Shown here: piece after piece, positions 10,453 to 18,859 of the stretch
How positions within the stretch are numbered: the first letter of the stretch is position 1
Layout: each line of letters begins with the position of its first letter
Assembly: GCA_947396885.1 (NCBI GenBank)
Contig: OX377206.1
Coordinates: forward strand, 51,319,631 to 51,383,630
DNA from: Heligmosomoides polygyrus polygyrus
Lineage: Eukaryota > Nematoda > Chromadorea > Rhabditida > Heligmosomidae
Reading direction: 5' to 3'
DNA: 64,000 nucleotides
The notes under the pieces: generated by a model
Told to the model about the DNA's origin: nothing
Databases searched by the model: none
The model's input: only the letters and a program-made list of their open reading frames with translations
Translations under genes and position numbers: made by a program

Positions 10453-10545
10453 ATGTCTGGACGTGGTAAGGGAGGCAATGGATTCGGCAAGGGAGACGCC
10501 AAGCACCGTCGCGAGGTGCTTTGCGACAACATCCAGGAAATCGCG
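10453..10545 (+). pseudogene. Histone H4 N-terminal fragment (second copy)
   Basis: Frame starts MSGRGKGG, continues GKGDAKHRREVLCDNIQE and leaves the H4 sequence after codon 31, as the minus-strand copy at 8279-8371 does. Lys and Gly tail positions are partly changed, including Lys8 to Asn. A pyrimidine-rich tract follows (10545-10625). It is a broken fragment and cannot form the histone fold. Confidence 0.85.
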
Positions 10546-10902
10546 CTTTCTTTTTCAGTTTTTTCTTTTTACCTTGCTTTTTCACTGCCTAGGTTTTCTT
10601 TCATTCTGTCTTTTTCACCGCTTAATTTTTGGCGCAACGCCTGTTTGGTGATGGTGGGGGAACTGTTATTATGACTTCCTTACGTAATCTTCTTTCTTCT
10701 GTTGCAGTTACGTAATGCTGCGGAAAGCTAGGACCGGGGCGGATCAATTTTTTTGATTTTTTTTTACATTTTGCGGCTCAAGATGGTTTGAGGTGTGATG
10801 GGTTCTCTGTCATCACAGAAAAGCTTTTCGACAAGTGAAAAAAATCTATGAGGCCTTTAATACCTATCGAGAATGACAAATTTTGCGTGACGTTGAACGT
10901 TA

Positions 10903-11036
10903 GGCCCCGTTTATACTTCCGACGCCGAGCGATGCGACGGCATGTAAAGTGGCCAAATTGATCGATCGCGTCGCTCAATCAATATGGCCATTATGCGTGG
11001 CGTCGCCTCGCTCGGCGTCGAAGTATAAACGGGGCC
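10903..11036. mobile_element. GGCC-ended foldback MITE (copy 2)
   Basis: Begins GGCCCCGTTTATACTTCC and ends with the near-perfect reverse complement. The arms extend through GACGCCGAGCGA(T/G)GCGACG, giving about 38 bases. Flanks are TTA at the left and TAG at the right, so at least the TA is shared. Length 134 bp, no coding. Same end type as the elements at 1453-1613 and 43930-44265. Confidence 0.75.
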
Positions 11037-11640
11037 TAGTAAAGGATGTGAAGTGAAGGTGCCCGCAGTCATTTTGCTGTCAGAGTGACGCCGGATATTG
11101 TGCGCCTGATCGATTTTACTCACATGTCGAAAAGGTTTTTTGTCAGAACGGGGAACTTTGCCAGTTCCCATATACAGAATGTCTCAAAAAATATATACAC
11201 TGCTTGAAAGATGATAACTTTGCTCACAGTAAATGTACTAAAGAAGTTAAGGGCTCATATGAAATCTTAAGAAAATACAAATTTTCTGACATATAAGAAT
11301 TATGAAACGCTCCATGCACTCGTCTGAAATTTTGCATTTTACACTCGATTGATTGTTCGCTTGAATACTTGTTATAGTTTCTTCACAATGTGGCCGTATC
11401 GATTGGCTTGAGCTCAAAGTTTCTGTGGCGTGCGAATAAGATTGCGCCATACCCCGCCTGAAACCTTGCATTTCAGACTCGATTGATTGTGCATGGGCTG
11501 AATGCTTGTTACGATCTTGCTACTACTTGGCCAGATTAACCTGTGCTGTGAAGTTATCACCTTTCAAACAGTTTATACATTCTTTTCGAGACATCTTGTA
11601 TTTTTCAACATCAATATTTGCAATATCGCGGGCCACGTTG
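11037..11640. other. No recognisable feature inside the hAT left segment
   Basis: AT-rich. Between 11325 and 11510 a motif TTTGCATTT..ACTCGATTGATTG recurs, suggesting an old short duplication. No gene. Confidence 0.4.
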
Positions 11641-11644
11641 AAGC
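11641..11644. repeat. Target duplication AAGC, left of gypsy element
   Basis: AAGC at 11641-11644 matches AAGC at 15558-15561, immediately outside the two LTR ends. Four bases is normal for Ty3/gypsy integration. Confidence 0.8.
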
Positions 11645-11943
11645 TATCAAGTTATAGGTTAATTACTCCTTACTTGAGAGCAGGGAGTTCCCTTCCTATG
11701 TCCTTACATACACGTGTGTTCATATCTTTATTAAGGTAAAGCAATGAGGTACGGTAGCGGAGGGGGAGAAGGAGAGGACGAGGCCTACTCGTCAGCTGTC
11801 TGGGGGCTGACGAGGCCGGGACCGAGTTGCCGTGGGCGAGCCGAAGCCGAGACTGACGAAGCCAGGCGTGGCTTCGTCTTCCTAGACGAGGTGCGGGTGT
11901 AACGTGACAGCTGGGTGTACGGACAGCCGTCTGAGACCCGACA
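11645..11943 (-). repeat. 3' LTR of the minus-strand gypsy element
   Basis: Identical by eye to 15259-15557. It contains CCTTACTTGAGAGCAGGGAG and a tandem ACGAGGCC/GACGAGGC area. It begins TGTCGGGT in element orientation. Confidence 0.88.
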
Positions 11944-12864
11944 TCTCCATTCCTCGGTAAAGCTCGTCCTCGAGCTTGGGATCTTCGTCATCGAGTTGAC
12001 AGTTGTTTCATATCCGAGAGAAAGCATATTCCGCATATTTAAGGAAGACGGAAAAATAGGAACTACAAAGTAGTTACGCTATTAGCTTTACTGCATGATG
12101 GAAGTTGAGGATAGAAGGTGTCACAATGTGATGTTGTTGGTTCGATGCCTAACCAGGAGGAGGATCTGCACATTCATTGAGAATAAGCTCGTCCTCGAGC
12201 TTGGAGATTAAAGATTAAAGGTGGAATGAGACGATGTTCAAGTATTTCGTCTTGGAAAATGGGCACGTGAGGTGTGAGAGTAAATGATGGGGTTGAATGT
12301 AGATGAGTTCTGTCTTTTGTCGTCGATGACGCTTACTTCGATGGAGAAACTATTGCATAAAATATTACCTTACAGTACAGCAGAGAAGATTATGATAGTA
12401 AAGTCAACATGTTGATTAACAGAAATTTACTTCTTACGTTATACATTATGCGAAATTTTCTAGGAAATAAAATGATGGCTAGACATTCAAAATGTTGAAG
12501 AGGACATTCTGATAATACACAGTTCGGGCAATGACCTGGAGAAATTGCCCTAATGTAAAATTGAACATTTGTGAAAATTTTCTGAGACATATTTCTAGAA
12601 AGGCGCAAAAAATACATGACATCATTGGCATTTTTATGTATCATATAAGAAACGGGTTTTCCAAGTGTGAACCTGAATTTTTCAAGCAAAATTCATTGTG
12701 CGGTTGACACCAGGGCGGAGTTAGAGAAAAAAGGTATGTTTTTTTTTTGATGACGCATCTAGAATTCTTTGAATCGCCCGTTCAAAGAATATTTCGTACG
12801 GCTTTGCGCTGTGGCGGAAATGAGGATAGATTCAAACTTACATAAGCCAATTCTTGCAACTTGA

Positions 12865-13240
12865 TCAAGTTGTAGAATATTCTCCATTGTCCATAGAACG
12901 TCGTGCTAAAGTATATTTTTCTTCCAATCGGCGGGATCGCCGTAAGGGAGGTTCTGAACTGTCCGATGCTTCACTTGAGCTTTCCGATGAAGAAACTTCT
13001 ATAAGGGCTGAAGCATTGGCTGGTTCAGAACGCGGTGCATATATTTTTAGGCGATTGATATGAACTGTCTGTCGCTTTTGGCGATTGACCAGGTCGTGAA
13101 TTGTGATATTTGGTCGGTCCACTACTTCAACCATGAAAGGACCTTTCCACTGGTTTGTAAGTTTTGGACCCACCGTATCGTCATGTAGCAGCGCTGATCT
13201 GCCATATGTTGATCGTCATTATTTTTCTGAAAATAAATGT
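12865..13240 (-). pseudogene. Gypsy integrase C-terminal (GPY/F-type) remnant
   Basis: The minus-strand frame contains GPKLTNQWKGPFMVEVVDRP, then a DLVNRQKRQTVHINRLK stretch. This is the GPY/F module found at the end of many Ty3/gypsy integrases. It is followed by a Ser/Glu-rich, RRSRR-containing tail. The plus-strand gypsy at 32560-32884 encodes the same module and tail, so the two elements are close relatives. The upstream integrase core, RNase H and reverse transcriptase are absent. Confidence 0.85.
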
Positions 13241-13456
13241 GAGACCTTGTCGGTCTCTCGCGCTGGTATTTGGGTGGCATGTTACACAAAGCGGAAGACT
13301 CCACTGTCCGGATTGACGTGTCGTCTCCTTAATAGCCGGATTAAGCTGGCGTCGTCTTGGTCGGTGTAAAGCGGGGACCAGTCCTAATAATTTATTATTT
13401 GGCCGGAGCTGCCAGCTTAGCAGGTACGGCCAGCTGGCTCGCTGTAATTTTACGGT

Positions 13457-13675
13457 CAGATTTATGGGGTCACGAGTCAGAAGTGTAACATCTAGTGTAA
13501 GCGGACCTAGGAGACAGCCAGTAGATCTGTCGTCCTATTCACACCGTAACCTGTTGTATCTCACTGACAGATTTATGGGGCCACGATACCGCAATGTAAC
13601 ATTTATATCGCACGGACCCAGAAGAACAGCCCGTAGTGCTGTGATCTTCTGTTCGCACCGTAACCTGTGTTGACC
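13457..13675. repeat. Two-copy tandem repeat of about 110 bp in the gypsy interior
   Basis: Units at about 13457-13566 and 13567-13675 both start CAGATTTATGGGG and end with CACCGTAACCTGT plus a few bases. They differ at many internal positions. Confidence 0.7.
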
Positions 13676-13679
13676 ATGT

Positions 13680-15235
13680 ATTATTGCGGAGGAGACGCTG
13701 TGCTAAACTTGATTGACCGTACACTTGCGTAAACATGCGGGGACGGGGTGGCAAACCGCGAGCGCACTAATTAGACAGCAGACGTCTGGTGCGTATAGGG
13801 TCCGCTAGACGGGTTCCGCTAATTGGGCGCGTCGGAAACTTGCGCTATTGAAGGCAGGATAACTTTATGAATCTTCTGAATAAGCTTCGATTGCAGGAAG
13901 TACTTATCGGAATGAATTCGATATCCTTTTTTTTCCATACCCTGTGCACGGGCGTTTTTTTTAAATTATTATTTAAAGTCGACTTTTATGGCGAGCGAGT
14001 CCTTATTTCACAAAGTCGGCGGAAATATGTGTAATAACTGAGAAATTCTATGGTACAAATGACGTAGGCGCGATCCATGAAGCTGAAAAAATGAGAGAAA
14101 AAACTTATATTATGGGAAGGACTGAGATTTCAGGCCGAGAAGCCTTAGTCTCAGTCCGGTTGTTGAAGGAAACTCCGGAGATGACCATGTCATCCATCGT
14201 GGGAGGGGAGTCGCTTAGGGCAAGCTAGTCCCACCGTGATGTCTCCCTAGAGTCCTTCGGGGTAGATCTCTTCCGGCTTCTCGGAGTCTCGGATCACGGA
14301 TCTCGGAATCGGTTACGCAAAAACCATCAAAAATAATCCCGTGAATTGCATAAAAAGGCCCACATCTAGGACGTAGCCTGATGTGGCCGAAAGTGAAACC
14401 TACACCTGCCCGTGCAAGCCATGTGGCCCGGTCGTACTCTTGAACAGAGACGACTCCAGGCCTTTAACGTGAGCTTCATGCCAGGAGTCTGACTGCCTGG
14501 TTAGAGCGAGCATTCCCGCTACTGCCAGCACAGCCTCGTCAAGACAATCAGATCTCACCTAGGTTCAACAAAGAAGATTCACCATAATAATAACAATAGC
14601 AATGAAATTATGCGTAATACCAACCTAGATAAAAAAGGAGCCGTTGAAATGTGGGATCTCGTCGCCAGGACTAATTAAAGAAATGAGAGGGATAACAATG
14701 CATATTCATGTCCTTAGGTATTTCCCTGTGTACAGATCTTTAGTACAGATTCATTTGTGGGCCCAACGTAAATAACCCCTTCCTGTATGAGAATACAATT
14801 GATCGCCTCTGAAACGAGTGTAGTCCACAGTGAACGGTCAGGATATTATTTACGCCATCGCACGCTGATCTTGGAGCAAAGTCTCCCACGAGGCCTTCGC
14901 GAAAACTATATTGCTCACTGCTTAAGAAATGGATCTGTATGTTGTTACGCGCGCTTTTATTTTGAATTTAAGATAATTATTTAATATCTTTCCAAATACG
15001 ATCTATGCCGCGCGGGGCAAAAGAAAGAGTCTATCGACAAGGTTTCTTGCTCACCTGTAAACGGTCATCTGGTGTAGTCCGTCGGCAGTCGTCAGAAGTA
15101 GGGTCAGGGTGAAGAAGGGTGTTAATTACTTGCTAACTAGGAATGCGTAGGTCAAGTAAGGAAAAAATAAACTTTTTGCCTATTCCCACAAAGGAATTTC
15201 AATTTAAAAAAAAATTTGAGTTTACTTAGGTACCG
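13680..15235. other. Gypsy interior without recognisable coding sequence
   Basis: About 1.5 kb between the tandem repeat and the 5' LTR side. There is a GC-rich island at about 14130-14560 with paired CTGAGA..TCTCAG and CTCCGGAG-like blocks. No reverse transcriptase or gag could be read. This may be 5' leader plus residual gag beyond recognition. Confidence 0.45.
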
Positions 15236-15239
15236 TAGG

Positions 15240-15258
15240 AATCTCCCCGGGACCTCCA
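15240..15258 (-). promoter_or_regulatory. Primer-binding site of the minus-strand gypsy
   Basis: In element orientation TGGAGGTCCCGGGGAGATT immediately follows the 5' LTR. It begins with the TGG expected to pair with a tRNA CCA end. The plus-strand gypsy has nearly the same site at 23396-23414. Confidence 0.7.
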
Positions 15259-15557
15259 TATCAAGTTATAGGTTAATTACTCCTTACTTGAGAGCAGGGA
15301 GTTCCCTTCCTATGTCCTTACATACACGTGTGTTCATATCTTTATTAAGGTAAAGCAATGAGGTACGGTAGCGGAGGGGGAGAAGGAGAGGACGAGGCCT
15401 ACTCGTCAGCTGTCTGGGGGCTGACGAGGCCGGGACCGAGTTGCCGTGGGCGAGCCGAAGCCGAGACTGACGAAGCCAGGCGTGGCTTCGTCTTCCTAGA
15501 CGAGGTGCGGGTGTAACGTGACAGCTGGGTGTACGGACAGCCGTCTGAGACCCGACA
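15259..15557 (-). repeat. 5' LTR of the minus-strand gypsy element
   Basis: 299 bp, identical by eye to 11645-11943. Right boundary CCCGACA followed by the AAGC target duplication. Confidence 0.88.
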
Positions 15558-15650
15558 AAGCGGTGGGGATTAAACATAATCGAGTATACCCTCGTGAGAT
15601 ATCTTAGAACATTTTCGCAATCACAATAGATTGTATGCTTTGGAACCGAG

Positions 15651-18309
15651 ATGAGCCTTGTGTGGTCATTGTTCAAGAAGAGGAAAGGAGAAGGCGGCGA
15701 AGAATTGGCAGTCTGCTCGATCTGCGACAAATCCTTCAGAGTGCCGAAGTCAAGAACCACAACAAATCTCCTAGCACACCTAAGGATGTTTCACAAGGAA
15801 CAACTTGAAAAAACGCCGACGTCTTCAAAGCCAGTGTTGGAGGAGCCGATGGATACTCAACCGAAGCTGGATGACATGTTCAAGAGGAAGCTAAGTGCCC
15901 CAGTTAAGGACAACATTCACAAGAAAGCCGCCCATTTCATCGCCAGCGGCAGTCTGCCTTTGAGCATTGTTTCGCTCGACTCCTTTAGAGATCTGGTGCA
16001 GACCTTAAATCCTTCGTACACTCCACCCGGACGAAAGAAGCTTCTTTCAATGATGCGGTCTGAAGTGAATGACTACAACGATAGCCTTAAGGAATTTTAT
16101 CGAGATCTGAGATCTCGATAGCAATAACATGTGATGCCTGGAGCTCGTATAACGCAAACTGCTCTCTGTTGGCCATAACTGCTCACGTCTCAGGTAGAAC
16201 ACTGCAGGAAAGAACTAATCTCATCCTTGACTGCGTTCTGTTGAACGAAAGGTGAGAGGAGAACCTACTATCTGTTCCGATATTTCTTTCAATATTGGGA
16301 TCATGCCTAAAAAAGAGAAAACTTAATCCAACTACTGTTCACATCTGTTTTAGTCACACTGAAGCATACGTAGAAGAAAAAATTCGTGACAGTTTCGATC
16401 GACTGGGAATAGATATGTCAACCGTAACATATTTCGTGGCCGACGGTGCGTCTGTAATGAGAGCAGCGGCAGCAAACTTGAACTTGAAATAGTGAGTCTA
16501 CATCGTTAAGTAACTGTAAGTGAGGCGTATTTTTTTATGCCAAATCAAATTCTTTGACGAGGTATTTCAGTGTGCAATGCAGTGCTCATGTTATTAATTT
16601 GGCGGCGAGGGCGGCTCTTGAGTTTGACGACGTAAAACTCGTGCTCCAGAAGGTAAAACAATTGTGACAAGACTGAATCGGAGTGGAAAAGTCAAAATCG
16701 CTTACAAGAGGTAATTATGCGCATTGTGCTCTACAGCAAACTTTCTACGAATGGGAAATGTACAGATTCCTGCAAGAAGCAAACTTGCCGATTTCACTGC
16801 CATCCACAGACTGCCCTACGAGATGGGGGTCCACCTTCGCCATGATCTGCGACGTGCTCAATTCAGTAAGCATTTTCCTCAGCTTGGACCTCATATTGTT
16901 ATTCCTCGGTGCTTCCCTTTAGCTCCCCGCTAAAGGGAAGCACCGAGGAATAACAATATGAGGAAAAACCTACTTTGATTTCTGAAAATGACACCGTTTG
17001 AAAGGGAAGAAGTGAAGCTGCTTGAAGCTGTCCGTATATTTTTGGAGCCACTCAACACAATGACGAAACAGGTAGTACTTCTTCATATCATACAGGGACC
17101 CACACTTTTCCTCACCAGAACTATCATATCTAGGTGTGCTTCCAAAGTTCCTGCGTCTCGATGTATATCCCCGTTGGGAAAATTTTGATAGCATCAATGC
17201 GACAGTATGTGCACTTTTTCATTTCCAGGAAAGACCGACATAACATTGTAATGCATTTAGAAACTGTGTGGCTGCCAAAAGCGAGACTAGGTATTTTGGA
17301 GAGCAGTTATTGGGGAAGCTGCGGCACTACTTTGACGGTTCGAGGATGAAACCCTATGGCAAGATTCTCTAATGGACCCTCGATTTGCCTTCTTGGATAC
17401 TGTCTTGCCAGCGGAAACATGGAGATATGCAGTTGAAAAGTTCAAAATGTCCAAAGGTAGCAAAACCAGTGGTGTCTTCAATATAGCGATCTAGATCAAG
17501 GAACTTGTAATCCTCTTTCAGTGGTGTCTAGTCCAGAACTGGATTTCGAGAGACCACCCTCGCCAGACACTTTTACAAGTAGGAAGGATACACCTGTATG
17601 GAACATCCTGACGGAGGCCAAGGATGCCTGTTCCACTGAACTCGGTAGAAAAGAAGACAAAATAGAGGTGCATAAAGAATAAGCACGATCGTTATGTAGA
17701 TTTGAGCCAAAGAATAATTTTAGGTGGAGATCAAGCAGTACATGATAGCCCTCAAAAGAGCGAGACCGCAGTTCGAAACAGACCCCCTCGAGTGGTGGCG
17801 TGTACATCAGACACAATTGCCAAGAATTTCTAATTCAGTATCGCAGTATCTCGTCTGTTCACCTACGTCTGTTGATTGTGAGCGACTATTTAGGTACGCA
17901 TAGTGGTAAGGTTACAATCTTCAATAATTAATAGTATAAAAATTTCAGCTTGGCCGGCGCTATCTATGGCAATAAACGAAGGGGATCTCTAAAGGGAGAA
18001 ACCGCGAGACTGCTCTTGATGCTGAAGGCGAAACGCAACGCTGATGTGGGGAGGTGAGTGCATGGGGGACAATATAGATTTCTATTGTTTTTATGCTATG
18101 TACTTCCCAATTAATGAATCCATTTTCTTAGGGTCAGCAAAGGATGGAGTCCGGCGGAAGTAAAACGATATGCGTTACCCATGGAAATGGAAGACGTCTA
18201 CTCGGATGATGAACTGGAATGTGGTTTCAGTTCAGCTGGAGATGAAACGCCATCGTCTGATGACGAAAAGGAGATGGAGCCCTCAACTTCTGCAGATCAA
18301 ACGCATTGA
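15651..18309 (+). pseudogene. hAT transposase gene with BED zinc finger, multi-exon, damaged
   Basis: The start at 15651 gives MSLVWSLFKK followed by a BED-type finger (CSIC, then HLRMFH). The RNase-H-like transposase core follows: ITCDAWSSYNAN (about 16125-16165), then a 102-bp intron (GT at 16252, exon from 16354). Next come YFVADGASVMRA, an intron (16492-16570), QCSAHVINLAARAA (16571-16652) and CPTRWGSTFAMI (16737 onward). EEVKLLEAVRIFLEPL leads to a shifted-frame LMDPRFAF block near 17370. The dimerisation domain DPLEWWRVHQ..CSPTSVDCERLFR lies at about 17790-17890, then GNKRRGSLKG near 17970. The last exon ends at TGA 18307-18309 with an acidic Ser/Asp tail. Defects: a frame change near 16110 at a GAGATCT repeat, a 35-base snap-back at 16889-16963 and a frame slip near 17345. 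Transposase binds the hAT ends and cuts and pastes the element, but this copy is probably inactive. Confidence 0.85.
16889..16963. repeat. Perfect 35-bp inverted duplication inside the transposase gene
   Basis: Arms 16889-16923 and 16929-16963 are exact reverse complements, with spacer TCCCC. It falls just after the TRWGSTF exon, where the coding frame cannot be followed, so it probably replaced or added sequence in the gene. Confidence 0.9.
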
Positions 18310-18680
18310 GAAGTGTTATATTCCATGATGGTGCATTAAAGGATAAAGCCTTAGCCAAGCATGGTTTTCTTCCCTAATATAGCGTTGCCAATCAGCTAAT
18401 TTACGTGATACATAGATCAATCGAAAATACAGATTTTCGCGTACGCTTGACGATTTAACATAAGAGTAGCGGAAGTATGACGACCACGGGACAGGAGATC
18501 CGTTGATCGAAATCGATCTAGCACAGTTGATAATTACCGATCCCCTTTCGCAATTAACCAATTGGTAGAAGAGTTATGACAATCTGAAGTCTTCATATAT
18601 GCCGCTCTGTCGAACACAAATATACAGTAAGTAAAAGAAAATAAGTAATTGCTAATCATTGGGTGACCACAATAAATACG
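18310..18680. other. hAT 3' untranslated region
   Basis: About 370 bases after the transposase stop, AT-moderate, leading into the right subterminal array. No other feature seen. Confidence 0.5.
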
Positions 18681-18682
18681 TG

Positions 18683-18851
18683 TTCTTAAATATTCGACTA
18701 TTTGAATATTCGACTATTCGAAATTCGATTATTCGAAATTCGAAATTTTGAAAATCGAATACTATTCGATCATTCGAAATTCGAAATTTTGAAAATCGAA
18801 TATTATTCGATCATTCGAAATTCGAAATTTTTTTGCAAGGACAAAGGTATA
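18683..18851. repeat. Right subterminal TTCGAA array and terminal inverted repeat
   Basis: Dense ATTCGAAATTCGAAATTTTG units, two of them in near-identical tandem (about 18725-18825), followed by the terminus AAGGACAAAGGTATA (18837-18851). Mirrors the left end. Confidence 0.75.
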
Positions 18852-18859
18852 GTCCATAC
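18852..18859. repeat. Right 8-bp target duplication of the hAT element
   Basis: GTCCATAC, matching 6947-6954. RTE family 2 sequence resumes directly after it. Confidence 0.9.

Larger units (their letters stand above)
11645..15557 (-). mobile_element. Ty3/gypsy LTR retrotransposon, internally deleted, inside the hAT
   Basis: A 299-bp direct repeat (11645-11943 and 15259-15557) flanks a 3.3-kb interior and is bounded by AAGC duplications. In element orientation each LTR starts TGTCGGGT and ends CTTGATA. The 5' LTR is followed by a primer-binding site TGGAGGTCCC, and the 3' LTR is preceded by a purine tract (GGAATGGAGA). The only recognisable coding remnant is the integrase C-terminus (12865-13240). 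The two LTRs look identical, so insertion is recent, yet the interior lacks gag and reverse transcriptase. It was presumably mobilised in trans as a deleted copy. The 23-34 kb element is a related subfamily sharing LTR termini and primer-binding site. Confidence 0.88.
6955..18851 (+). mobile_element. 11.9-kb hAT DNA transposon with nested gypsy and histone fragments
   Basis: The termini are TATACCTTTGTCCTT at the left and its exact reverse complement at the right, directly flanked by GTCCATAC duplications. Inside both ends lie dense TTCGAA/ATTCGAAT subterminal arrays. A BED-finger hAT transposase gene occupies 15651-18309. A Ty3/gypsy element of 3913 bp sits at 11645-15557, leaving about 8.0 kb of hAT sequence, which is still large for this superfamily. 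The 4.7 kb left of the gypsy carries histone H3/H4 fragments, candidate mini-exons and a GGCC-ended MITE. Either the transposon acquired host DNA or further insertions accumulated in it. The terminal bases TATAC deviate from the usual hAT start, but the duplication length and transposase family agree. Confidence 0.85.

Noticed and set aside
10300..10674. Apparent 124-codon gene fusing an H3-like and an H4-like piece
   Set aside because: The frame joins two unrelated histone scraps and then runs into a pyrimidine-rich tract. Neither histone fold is complete, so it is a chance read-through.
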